Part shown: positions 55,767-64,000 of the stretch, piece by piece
How the letters are laid out: each line of letters begins with the position of its first letter
Numbering within the stretch: position 1 is the stretch's first letter
Assembly (NCBI GenBank): GCA_964501925.1
Contig: CAZCTM010000001.1
Span: 70,313 to 134,312, forward strand
Source: CAYLYU01 sp964501925
Lineage (GTDB): Bacteria; Pseudomonadota; Zetaproteobacteria; Mariprofundales; Mariprofundaceae
Reading direction: 5' to 3'
Length of the DNA stretch: 64,000 nt
Notes under the pieces: model-generated
The model's database searches: none
Told to the model about the DNA's origin: nothing
Seen by the model: the letters and a program-made list of their open reading frames with translations, nothing else
Position numbers and translations under genes: made by a program

Positions 55767-56759
55767 ATGGAAATCATACGTTGTTGTTTGCAGGAACTGA
55801 ATCTGGGGGAACCGGTCGCGCACCTGAATCTCACCATGTTTCCGTTGCTTGCCGAAAGCAGTGGCAAGCGCGGGTATCTGGTGTTGGATGAGGCGATGCG
55901 CTCAGGGGTGCTGCGGATCAGCGAAGTTTCGGATTCCGGCTCCGTGCCGGAACTCATTGCCGAGAATACGGGAGATATGCCGGTCCTGTTGATGGATGGC
56001 GAGCATCTTGTCGGTGCCAAGCAGAACAGAATACTGAATATTTCCCTGCTCATTCCTCCTCATCAGAAAGTCATGATTCCCGTTGCCTGTGTGGAGCAGG
56101 GGCGGTGGAGCCCCGGTCATGGTGAGTTTGCAGCATCCCGTGAAGTTCTCTTCGCCCGCAGCCGGGCGGGAAAGGCGTCGCAGGTGTCCGAGATGATGAA
56201 GACGGGTGGCCGACCGATGGCGGACCAGGGGGCGATATGGGACGACATGGAGAGAAAGCTGGATAACCTGGGCGCTCGCTCATCCACTTCGGCGATGTCC
56301 GCCGCCTATGAAGAGGAAAAGAGGGATTTGGATGCCTTTGTGCGCGCTCTTGAACCCGAGCGGGGGCAGGTTGGTGCCGTGTTCTGCCTCGGTGGAGAGA
56401 TCCTTGGCATGGATCTTTTCGATCATGAGGAAATGCTGCGCCTCCTGCTGCCGAAACTTGTCCGCAGTGCCGCCCTGGATGCCGTGGAACCGGGTGTTGC
56501 CGTGCAGGAGAAGTCAACGCGGAAAGAATCGATCGCGGACTTTCTGAAAAAGATTGGAGAAGCGCGCTGGCTGGGTCAGGCAGCCACAGGCCTTGGCGAG
56601 TGGGCGCGTATCGATAGCAGGGAGCTCGCAGGCGGAGCCCTGATTTATGAGAAAAGAGTAGTGCATATGTTTGTGGCGCGGCTCGGTGGGGCGGTTGCCG
56701 GGCGTGGAGCGCCAGTTGCCCGCTTTGGATGCCGTGGCTGGAGCATGCCGGCATGTTGA
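55767..56759 (+). CDS. DUF6569 / ARPP-1 family protein
   Basis: A 330-residue cytoplasmic protein of the ARPP-1 (ARG and rhodanese/phosphatase-associated) family. It shows LNLTMFPLLAESS, YLVLDEAMRSG, VSDSGSVPELIAENTGDMPVLLMDGEHLVGAKQNRILN (in parts, GDMPVLLMDGEHLVGAKQNR) and PVACVEQGRWS, the most conserved stretch of the family. ARPP-1 has been linked by gene context to NAD/ADP-ribose metabolism and conflict systems; its biochemistry is not known. GGGGGAA precedes the ATG. It lies between the effector operon and the adaptation genes on the same strand, which suggests a CRISPR-linked role without proving it. Confidence 0.8.
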   Translation: MEIIRCCLQELNLGEPVAHLNLTMFPLLAESSGKRGYLVLDEAMRSGVLRISEVSDSGSVPELIAENTGDMPVLLMDGEHLVGAKQNRILNISLLIPPHQKVMIPVACVEQGRWSPGHGEFAASREVLFARSRAGKASQVSEMMKTGGRPMADQGAIWDDMERKLDNLGARSSTSAMSAAYEEEKRDLDAFVRALEPERGQVGAVFCLGGEILGMDLFDHEEMLRLLLPKLVRSAALDAVEPGVAVQEKSTRKESIADFLKKIGEARWLGQAATGLGEWARIDSRELAGGALIYEKRVVHMFVARLGGAVAGRGAPVARFGCRGWSMPAC

Positions 56760-56830
56760 GTCCTGGCCGGGCGTGTCTGTGCGCATCTTCCTGTGGGGAT
56801 TTTATCGAGATTGAGCAAAGGAGGTTCATC

Positions 56831-57439
56831 ATGAAAAAAGGATCTGCAGCCTTGTTGACCGCTGCCTTCATATTATTTATTGCCGGTCCGAGATCTGCAT
56901 TCGGAGAGACCGGATCGGGGGATGACGGCGATTCTCTCCTGCGACCCTATGTCGGCATCAGTGTGGCGGCTTTCAATATGGACATCGGCGGCGGTTTTGG
57001 CACGAGTACGGCCCCTGGCGCGTCGTTGCGTCTGGGTATGGACATCGGTGACTACCTGGGAATTGAAGGCAGGTTGGGCCAAACTGCGGATGCCGATTTC
57101 AGCGGCACCTTTGTCACCGGAGGCATTCCGGTTCATGTGGGTGGAACGGCGAGTGTCACCCTGTTTTCGGCATTTGCCAGGCTCCGGCTTCCGGTCCTGG
57201 AACCGTTTGCCATATATGCGCTTGCCGGCGGCACGCATGGGAGTGCCTCGACAACATTATCGGTCGGTTTGCCGGGGTTCTTCCCACTCACGTTTTCTGC
57301 CATCGGGGACAGCAATTCATTCTCCTTCGGGGCGGGTATCGAATACCACCATGCATCCGGCTTTGTTCTTGGAGGGGAATACGTGCGCTACTTCTCCGAT
57401 CTTGGTGCATTTGGCCTGAATCTGGGGTACCGCTTCTGA
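56831..57439 (+). CDS. Outer-membrane beta-barrel protein embedded in the CRISPR locus
   Basis: A 202-residue protein with signal peptide MKKGSAALLTAAFILFIAG and cleavage near SAFGE. Eight or so amphipathic strands follow (for example SLRLGMDIGDYLGIEGRLGQ, VTLFSAFARLRLPV, FALYA-like LEPFAIYALAGG), ending in LGAFGLNLGYRF with the terminal Phe used by the BAM insertion machinery. It resembles the OMP_b-brl/opacity-like group. AAAGGAGG precedes the ATG. Its stop shares bases with the cas2 start (TGATG), so the two are translationally coupled. No CRISPR function is known for such proteins. Confidence 0.85.
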   Translation: MKKGSAALLTAAFILFIAGPRSAFGETGSGDDGDSLLRPYVGISVAAFNMDIGGGFGTSTAPGASLRLGMDIGDYLGIEGRLGQTADADFSGTFVTGGIPVHVGGTASVTLFSAFARLRLPVLEPFAIYALAGGTHGSASTTLSVGLPGFFPLTFSAIGDSNSFSFGAGIEYHHASGFVLGGEYVRYFSDLGAFGLNLGYRF

Positions 57440-57723
57440 TGCGCGGGCGCAAACTCCATCTTGTCGCCTACGATGTTGCGGACCCGAAGCGGTTGGCGCG
57501 GGCGCTGAAGGTGTGCAAGCAATTTGCCACAGGCGGCCAGAAATCGGTGTTCGAATGCTGGATGACGGAAGGAGAGCGGCGACATCTCCTTTCCTCGATG
57601 CGAACCATCCTGAGTGACGTTGAGGACAGGTTCTTTCTCGTGCGGCTCGATCCCCGTTGCAAACCTCATGTCCTGGGGCTGGCCGTTCCTCCTGCTGGCC
57701 CCGTCTTTTTTTACCAAGATTAA
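57439..57723 (+). CDS. cas2: Cas2 (first copy)
   Basis: A 94-residue ferredoxin-fold protein that dimerises to hold two Cas1 dimers in the spacer-integration complex. LHLVAYDVADPKRLARALKV carries the conserved Asp after the first strand. GGQKSVFECWMTEGE is the strand-2/loop signature and DRFFLVRLDPRC the third strand. The start overlaps the beta-barrel gene stop by one base; 3 bp separate it from cas1. Confidence 0.93.
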   Translation: MRGRKLHLVAYDVADPKRLARALKVCKQFATGGQKSVFECWMTEGERRHLLSSMRTILSDVEDRFFLVRLDPRCKPHVLGLAVPPAGPVFFYQD

Positions 57724-57726
57724 CCG

Positions 57727-58668
57727 TTGCGTACACTGATTGTCGATCGAAAAGGTGCGGAAATCACCCTGGACGGAAAACGTCTCAGGATCGAGACTGG
57801 ACAACGCCCCCCTGTGTTTGCTCCTCTCTCCCAGGTTGAGAGACTTGTGCTGACCGCTTCAACCCGTATCCAGACATCCGTTCTTGCGGGGCTGACAGCT
57901 GCCGGTGCCTCAGTCCTGATACTTTCACCTCGCGATCATCGACGTCTGGCCATTATTACCGGAGCGCTGGGCAGGGATGCGCCCGTTCGTTTGGCCCAGT
58001 ACAAGGCATCCGGAAACACCGATTTTTCCCTGCGCGTGGCACAAAGGCTTGCTGTCATGAAGATCACTGGTCAGAGACGACTGTTACTTTCACTGCGCCA
58101 TAAACCGGCAGCTTCCGTCATGCTACGGCAGGCTTTGGGAATCCTGTCCCGCCAGATCTCCCGGATTCATGATGCCGGATCAATTGCCTCCCTGACGGGG
58201 ATGGAAGGTTCATCCGCTTCTGCCTATTTTTCTGCCCTGGCGGAAGTTTTACCAGCCTCGCTGCATTTCTCGGGAAGAAACAGGAGACCACCGCGTGACC
58301 CGGTAAATGCGGTATTGTCTCTTGCCTACACCTTGCTTCATTTTGATGCGGTTCGCGCCGCGCACATGGCAGGTCTTGATCCGTGCATCGGCTTCTGGCA
58401 TGCGCCGGAATATGGACGGGAGTCCCTGGCATGTGACCTTGTTGAGCCTTTCAGACCCTATGCAGACCGTTTTGTCCTGTCCATGTTTGGTAGCCGTCTG
58501 TTGAGACCCGAACACTTTGGTATGCAGCAGGACGCGTGTCTGCTTGGCAAGAGGGGTCGCAGGATCTTTTATCAGTCATGGGAGACTTTTGCCCATCCTC
58601 TGAGACGGGCCATGCGCCGAGGTGTCTGGAAACTGAAACGTGTTCTCGAAGAGCAGGAAAAAAGATGA
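57727..58668 (+). CDS. cas1: Cas1 (first copy), intact integrase
   Basis: A 313-residue spacer integrase. An N-terminal beta domain (about 1-85) is followed by a C-terminal helical domain with all three metal ligands: Glu160 (TGMEGSSASAYF), His225 (IGFWHAPEYGRESLA) and Glu240 (CDLVEPFRPYADRF). It starts with TTG. The stop overlaps the second cas1 start (ATGA). This is the copy expected to catalyse integration. Confidence 0.94.
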   Translation: MRTLIVDRKGAEITLDGKRLRIETGQRPPVFAPLSQVERLVLTASTRIQTSVLAGLTAAGASVLILSPRDHRRLAIITGALGRDAPVRLAQYKASGNTDFSLRVAQRLAVMKITGQRRLLLSLRHKPAASVMLRQALGILSRQISRIHDAGSIASLTGMEGSSASAYFSALAEVLPASLHFSGRNRRPPRDPVNAVLSLAYTLLHFDAVRAAHMAGLDPCIGFWHAPEYGRESLACDLVEPFRPYADRFVLSMFGSRLLRPEHFGMQQDACLLGKRGRRIFYQSWETFAHPLRRAMRRGVWKLKRVLEEQEKR

Positions 58669-59471
58669 GGTTGCCACTTTATCTTGGATCACAGGCGCAG
58701 GTCTCGCTGGATGCTGGTCCCAGTCTGGTCGTTTATTCCCCCGGTTGTGCACCGGGACGTTATCCTGTACGGCGGATCAGCAGGGTAAATGTTTCTTCCG
58801 GTTGCCAACTGGGACTGGATGTTCTGGCTGCCTGCCTGGGTCAGAATATTCCGGTAACGATTATCAACTCACATGGCCTTCCCTTGGGCGTCTGCTTTGG
58901 CCTGGGTCGGGCCAGGCCTGATTCCCTGGTGGAAAAGCTTGAAAATCTGTGGGCCAGACCGGATTGGTACGAGCATTATAAAAATATGCGTATGGCAGAG
59001 GAACGCAGGGCTATCATAATGATGCTCAAGCGATTGAGATTAAGGACGCCGGATTTGCGGCCAGGAACCGTGCGTACCTGCTTATGTGACAGCGCTGTCC
59101 GGGCCGGTCTTCCGGCAAGTCACTTCAGGTTCAATTCGAATCAATGGCGGGGGATGGCCATGTCTCTGGTTCAGGAATATCTGTCTGCCGTGACTGAATC
59201 TCCCACCTGTCTGGTTCATACAGCGAAAAACTGGAATCTCGCGAATGATGTGGCAGATATTCTGGCATGGGACCTGTATGAATACATGTTGATTGAAATA
59301 GGCAGATGGAGAAAGGCTGTAAGCGTTTCCAGAAAGACTCATGTTCGCTGGTTGGTGGCTGCCTTTGAACAGCGTGCCCCCCGGCTTCGCAGACTGGCGG
59401 GAAACTTCTGGAACAGGTTTCAGGTCTGGCTGGAAGAGGAAGAACCATGGCGACGCCCGCTGGATATCTGA
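58665..59471 (+). CDS. Divergent second Cas1-like protein, probably catalytically degenerate
   Basis: A 268-residue Cas1 relative. The N-terminal domain fits Cas1 strand by strand (LVVYSPGC, ISRVNVSSGCQLGLDVLAACLGQNIPVTII in parts, GLPLGVCFGLG). The helical domain is shorter and altered. The glutamate loop (EGxxAxxYF) is absent. His185 in TCLVHTAKNWN may be the counterpart of the catalytic His, and the final DLxE motif reads VADILAWDLYEY. With at most one or two ligands left it is unlikely to integrate DNA alone. It may pair with the intact Cas1 as a structural subunit. It overlaps its neighbours on both sides (4 and 25 bp). Confidence 0.7.
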   Translation: MRLPLYLGSQAQVSLDAGPSLVVYSPGCAPGRYPVRRISRVNVSSGCQLGLDVLAACLGQNIPVTIINSHGLPLGVCFGLGRARPDSLVEKLENLWARPDWYEHYKNMRMAEERRAIIMMLKRLRLRTPDLRPGTVRTCLCDSAVRAGLPASHFRFNSNQWRGMAMSLVQEYLSAVTESPTCLVHTAKNWNLANDVADILAWDLYEYMLIEIGRWRKAVSVSRKTHVRWLVAAFEQRAPRLRRLAGNFWNRFQVWLEEEEPWRRPLDI

Positions 59472-59749
59472 TCTGCTATGATATTTCAGATCCGAAACGG
59501 CTTGGTCGGCTGCAGCGGTTCGTGAGTGGCTATGCCGTGATGGTGCAGTATTCGGTTTATCTTGCGTGGCTGACTCCTGCTTCACTGGATGTCTTGGAGG
59601 AGGGCATAAGGCACAGGATCAATCCGCATGCGGATGATGTCCGCATATATCCTTTGCCAGGACATCTGGATGTTGAGGTCTTCCGGCGTGGTGATGAAGA
59701 CGTATGGATTCTGGGATGTGACGATCTGCAACGGATTACTCTGGCCTGA
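59447..59749 (+). CDS. cas2: Cas2 (second copy)
   Basis: A 100-residue Cas2. YLICYDISDPKRLGRLQRFV carries the conserved Asp, VQYSVYLAWLTPASL the second strand and VRIYPLPG the third. It differs strongly from the first copy outside these motifs, so the two are paralogues that diverged long ago rather than a recent duplication. Its gene starts inside the second cas1 (25-bp overlap) and ends 198 bp before the array. Confidence 0.92.
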   Translation: MATPAGYLICYDISDPKRLGRLQRFVSGYAVMVQYSVYLAWLTPASLDVLEEGIRHRINPHADDVRIYPLPGHLDVEVFRRGDEDVWILGCDDLQRITLA

Positions 59750-59947
59750 TCCGGTGGGAAAGGCTTGAAAGTTTGCCGGTCGGAAGGATGTTGGAGCCGA
59801 TTTCTGGCACTGGCCTTTAGTCTCATGCATAATAGGTTTATGAAGCATGGTTGCATATTGCGTGTCCGGTGATCTTCTAAAGTGACTGGAAAACTGGCAA
59901 GCGATCACGTAATTGTTCTTTACATAAGGATTTTTACCATGGGTGCT
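59750..59947 (+). promoter_or_regulatory. CRISPR leader
   Basis: 198 bp without a gene between the second cas2 and the first repeat, turning A/T-rich toward the array. It is taken as leader because it is cas-proximal, the opposite array end carries the broken repeat, and the repeat's last 8 nt (ATTACGAC) resemble crRNA 5' tags such as ATTGAAAC. No convincing promoter hexamers were identified. Confidence 0.65.
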
Positions 59948-62900
59948 GTAAGAACTGAGACCCGATTTAGAGGGGATTACGACAACCAATTTCTTCTTCT
60001 TCTTTTTATGGTGCGGGTAAGAACTGAGACCCGATTTAGAGGGGATTACGACGTTTTCTGACTCAGGGATACCGGTAATCATTTCGTAAGAACTGAGACC
60101 CGATTTAGAGGGGATTACGACATTATATGCCCTTATCATTTCGCGCAGCATTTGGTAAGAACTGAGACCCGATTTAGAGGGGATTACGACTTCACCGGCC
60201 ATCTTCTTGCCGTCATCAACAATGTAAGAACTGAGACCCGATTTAGAGGGGATTACGACTGATGGATCACCGGGTAATCGAACCCGAGATTGTAAGAACT
60301 GAGACCCGATTTAGAGGGGATTACGACAAAGGCTATCTATTTGCTCCTTTTCCTCATCCGTAAGAACTGAGACCCGATTTAGAGGGGATTACGACTCTGC
60401 TGAGCCATGAAATCAATGATCTTCTGAGTAAGAACTGAGACCCGATTTAGAGGGGATTACGACCTTTTTCACCTTTCCTTGCTTCATTGTAAGCAGGTAA
60501 GAACTGAGACCCGATTTAGAGGGGATTACGACCAGGCTCAGGTGGCCTTTTTTCGAAAGTTCAGAGTAAGAACTGAGACCCGATTTAGAGGGGATTACGA
60601 CCTGAGTCGAGCATGATGTGGTGCTCTCCATTAGGTAAGAACTGAGACCCGATTTAGAGGGGATTACGACTCCGACCAGCCTGCTCACGTCGCTCGGAAT
60701 ACGGTAAGAACTGAGACCCGATTTAGAGGGGATTACGACGGTAATTTTCATTTTTTCCTCCTGCCCCTGGTTTGTAAGAACTGAGACCCGATTTAGAGGG
60801 GATTACGACGCTCCCGGTCTGGCCTATTACTTTGCCGGAACGTAAGAACTGAGACCCGATTTAGAGGGGATTACGACACGATATTTGGAAATAGTAACAA
60901 GACGATGAGTAAGAACTGAGACCCGATTTAGAGGGGATTACGACGCCATTGTTTCCGGAAGATGTTGTGACACCGAGTAAGAACTGAGACCCGATTTAGA
61001 GGGGATTACGACGGCGCAAACCCTTGATCTCATTGGGTTTTTCGTGTAAGAACTGAGACCCGATTTAGAGGGGATTACGACTTTCTGACAGCTATGGTAT
61101 GGCTGCCAGTCGTGTAAGAACTGAGACCCGATTTAGAGGGGATTACGACACGCCCGGAGATCCTCATACAGGTCATCCTTGGTAAGAACTGAGACCCGAT
61201 TTAGAGGGGATTACGACAAGAGTGAATCCCTTGTCTTAACTTCCTTGTCCGTAAGAACTGAGACCCGATTTAGAGGGGATTACGACCCCGTGCCATGTCT
61301 AAAATATCTTTCATGCTTTCGTAAGAACTGAGACCCGATTTAGAGGGGATTACGACATAATATCTCTCCTTTTAATGCTCCAACGGGTAAGAACTGAGAC
61401 CCGATTTAGAGGGGATTACGACCACTGCCACAACAACAAAGTCAGAAAAGTCGAAGTAAGAACTGAGACCCGATTTAGAGGGGATTACGACCCCCTGACT
61501 CTCAATCGTAGTCCACCGGCACCCAGAGTAAGAACTGAGACCCGATTTAGAGGGGATTACGACCTGTGTGCCGTGCCCTTCAAACACGGCAATGGGTAAG
61601 AACTGAGACCCGATTTAGAGGGGATTACGACATTTCATTTACAAGAATGAAAGTCCCCACTGGGGTAAGAACTGAGACCCGATTTAGAGGGGATTACGAC
61701 TTTTATTTAAGATCATTTTCAATCCCATCTCCTGTAAGAACTGAGACCCGATTTAGAGGGGATTACGACCTTGTTCCAGACAGGGGCTGCCCTTTTATAT
61801 CGGTAAGAACTGAGACCCGATTTAGAGGGGATTACGACAGTGAATCTCTTGCAGGTGACAGGATAGGACGGTAAGAACTGAGACCCGATTTAGAGGGGAT
61901 TACGACAGCTCGTTTTTCTTTCACACCGACCCTCTTCAGTAAGAACTGAGACCCGATTTAGAGGGGATTACGACGCATTTTTTCGAGGCTCTTTCTCGGG
62001 CATAAAAGTAAGAACTGAGACCCGATTTAGAGGGGATTACGACGCATCCGGACCGGACTGTGCCGGACCTTTGAGCGTAAGAACTGAGACCCGATTTAGA
62101 GGGGATTACGACCTTTCCATTTTGGCCTTTTTGAGTTCCTGCATCGTAAGAACTGAGACCCGATTTAGAGGGGATTACGACATTATTCTTTTAGGTAATA
62201 CTTTATATAATCTGTAAGAACTGAGACCCGATTTAGAGGGGATTACGACCTATTTTGTTCTCTCCCAGCGAAATTGCTTTGTAAGAACTGAGACCCGATT
62301 TAGAGGGGATTACGACACTGAAAACACATGTATATGCATCCCACCTGGGTAAGAACTGAGACCCGATTTAGAGGGGATTACGACCTATCAATTTTATGCA
62401 CCTCCTTGGCCTTATCGTAAGAACTGAGACCCGATTTAGAGGGGATTACGACCCGTTTACACGTCTTACTTCCATGGTGAATCAGTAAGAACTGAGACCC
62501 GATTTAGAGGGGATTACGACAAGGCACGGGCCTTCCCGTGCTTGATGGTAACGGTAAGAACTGAGACCCGATTTAGAGGGGATTACGACCTTGTTGGAGC
62601 TCCGGCTTCCTTCCTTGGTTGTGTAAGAACTGAGACCCGATTTAGAGGGGATTACGACAAGAGTTTCGGCGTGATTGTAACCTCTGGCAAGTAAGAACTG
62701 AGACCCGATTTAGAGGGGATTACGACGTGTCGGTGATAGTAATACTCCTCACCCACTCTGTAAGAACTGAGACCCGATTTAGAGGGGATTACGACGGATA
62801 GCTTTATCCATCGTCCGGAAACGAAGGTGTAAGAACTGAGACCCGATTTAGAGGGGATTACGACAGACCTCAAGCACGGCATCGCTGGCCACCTCGGTAA

Positions 62901-63954
62901 GAACTGAGACCCGATTTAGAGGGGATTACGACCAAGACGGCACTCTGGCCGCACGGGGGGGTAGGTAAGAACTGAGACCCGATTTAGAGGGGATTACGAC
63001 TCGAACAGGATGAGATGGTTTCCTGTTTTATCACGTAAGAACTGAGACCCGATTTAGAGGGGATTACGACCCGGTAGCTTCTCCAGCAGCGCCCAGGCGC
63101 GGCGTAAGAACTGAGACCCGATTTAGAGGGGATTACGACCATGTGCTCGATTTCGAGGTCCGCGGCGCGCAGGGTAAGAACTGAGACCCGATTTAGAGGG
63201 GATTACGACGCCTGGATCACCGCCACCCCTTGATCCGGATCGTGTAAGAACTGAGACCCGATTTAGAGGGGATTACGACAGACCTCAAGCACGGCATCGC
63301 TGGCCACCTCGGTAAGAACTGAGACCCGATTTAGAGGGGATTACGACCAAGACGGCACTCTGGCCGCACGGGGGGGTAGGTAAGAACTGAGACCCGATTT
63401 AGAGGGGATTACGACTCGAACAGGATGAGATGGTTTCCTGTTTTATCACGTAAGAACTGAGACCCGATTTAGAGGGGATTACGACCCGGTAGCTTCTCCA
63501 GCAGCGCCCAGGCGCGGCGTAAGAACTGAGACCCGATTTAGAGGGGATTACGACTTCTACTGGAGTGAGACTATACACGTACACGCTGTAAGAACTGAGA
63601 CCCGATTTAGAGGGGATTACGACCTCTCCCCTGATGGCGTCTACACGGACGCCCCGTAAGAACTGAGACCCGATTTAGAGGGGATTACGACTCTCCCTTT
63701 TCTCCGATGGAGAATGAAACATCCGTAAGAACTGAGACCCGATTTAGAGGGGATTACGACACAAGCTCATGCGGCAAGTAGCTCCACCGCTGCGTAAGAA
63801 CTGAGACCCGATTTAGAGGGGATTACGACCAAGCAGACCATGGGACCGTTGCCGCATCTGAGTAAGAACTGAGACCCGATTTAGAGGGGATTACGACATT
63901 CTGAATGAATCAAGTTCAACTTTCATCACGTAAGAACTGAGACCCGATTTAGAG
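59948..63954 (+). CRISPR. CRISPR array: 59 copies of a 36-bp repeat, 58 spacers
   Basis: The repeat begins GTAAGAACTGAGACCCGATT and ends GGGGATTACGAC. 58 copies read as identical or nearly so, and the 59th (63930-63954) is cut after 25 bp. Spacers are 30-36 bp, mostly 32-33. GTAA/TTAC at the two ends and CCC/GGG inside give a weak hairpin. Spacers 43-46 (62865-63103) are repeated as spacers 49-52 (63280-63518). Transcription is probably plus-strand with an 8-nt 5' tag ATTACGAC after Cas6 cutting. Both strands of the repeat are open in some frames, giving false repeat-rich ORFs. Confidence 0.98.
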
Positions 63955-64000
63955 TCCCCGATAGGGGATCAGTAAACCCCTCGCCTTTAGGCGATGGATA
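63955..64000. mobile_element. Possible IS200/IS605-type element end interrupting the last CRISPR repeat
   Basis: At 63955 the repeat stops mid-sequence. The next 46 bp hold two perfect hairpins, TCCCC-GATA-GGGGA and TCGCC-TTTA-GGCGA, the latter next to CCCCT. On the minus strand, CATCGCCTAAAGGCGAGGGGTT resembles in form the sub-terminal hairpins of IS200/IS605 elements carrying tnpB. The window ends before any transposase gene, so this rests on 46 bp only. It could instead be unrelated flanking sequence. Confidence 0.4.

Noticed and set aside
58536..58664. Longer N-terminus (43 extra codons) for the second Cas1
   Set aside because: That stretch overlaps the end of the first cas1 in another frame; ATG 58665 gives the ATGA overlap and the expected Cas1 start.
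57439..59749. Reverse-transcriptase fusion in the adaptation genes
   Set aside because: Some type III loci carry RT-Cas1. No RT motif such as YxDD is present in either Cas1 or nearby.
59582..60202. Minus-strand ORF with recurring VVIPSKSGLSSY
   Set aside because: It is the CRISPR repeat read on the opposite strand. The same false peptide recurs at 60413-60751, 61372-61587, 62652-62882 and 63399-63584.
61375..61874. Plus-strand ORFs with recurring VRTETRFRGDYD
   Set aside because: Plus-strand translation of the CRISPR repeat; no start, ribosome site or protein character.

Overview
The window reads as a chromosomal segment of a Gram-negative bacterium of the Pseudomonadota. The evidence is a Pho-regulated outer-membrane porin, lipoprotein-sorting LolCD genes, the order pcm-yqaA-nlpD-rpoS, integration host factor, and a tripartite RND/MFP/TolC efflux operon. 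A periplasmic delta-class carbonic anhydrase and a c-type cytochrome fit an aquatic, respiring, possibly CO2-fixing organism. Gammaproteobacteria or Zetaproteobacteria are both plausible; the sequence alone does not settle it.

Layout. 1-4719: phosphate-starvation block (pstS cut by the window edge, Porin_O_P porin, two divergent Pho boxes, a cyclic-nucleotide-binding-like protein, phoB, phoR). 4736-7405: delta carbonic anhydrase, CPA2 antiporter and CBS-pair protein. 7622-23531: mainly housekeeping genes (mnmA, ndk, lysS, an NhaD/ArsB-type transporter, lolC/E, lolD, ihfA, merR-like, pcm, yqaA, nlpD-like, rpoS, gyrA, serS) with tRNAs Pro, Arg and two Ser. 23559-27013: a DUF2155 lipoprotein running into tRNA-Arg, then an FG-GAP beta-propeller protein with two atypical receiver/LuxR proteins. 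27168-33407: glycogen/alpha-glucan metabolism (malQ, GH57, glgC, pgm). 33547-36958: histone-deacetylase-fold protein, Mut7-C RNase, BASS transporter, serB. tRNA-Lys and tRNA-Glu follow.

37622-64000: accessory region. A minus-strand operon (marR, tolC, MFP, RND pump, diheme-type cytochrome c) is divergent from a large type III-A CRISPR-Cas locus. The interference/signalling operon runs cas6, NE0113-family CARF gene, a 48-codon RAMP remnant, cas10, csm2-5, a CARF-RelE (Cami1-like) gene, csx16 and card1/can2, with stop/start overlap at nearly every junction. Downstream come a DUF6569/ARPP-1 gene, an outer-membrane beta-barrel gene, and an unusual four-gene adaptation module cas2-cas1-cas1'-cas2'. 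A 59-repeat array follows (36-bp repeat). Its last repeat is broken by a sequence resembling an IS200/IS605 end.

How the CRISPR genes probably work together. Cas6 cuts pre-crRNA and Csm2-5/Cas10 form the effector. The Cas10 GGDD domain should make cyclic oligoadenylate, which CARF proteins sense to cut DNA/RNA (Card1), to cleave ribosome-bound mRNA (Cami1-like) and perhaps to regulate transcription (NE0113). Csx16 may switch the signal off. The doubled and partly degenerate Cas1-Cas2 module, the ARPP-1 gene, and the beta-barrel gene coupled to cas2 are the parts least explained by known systems.
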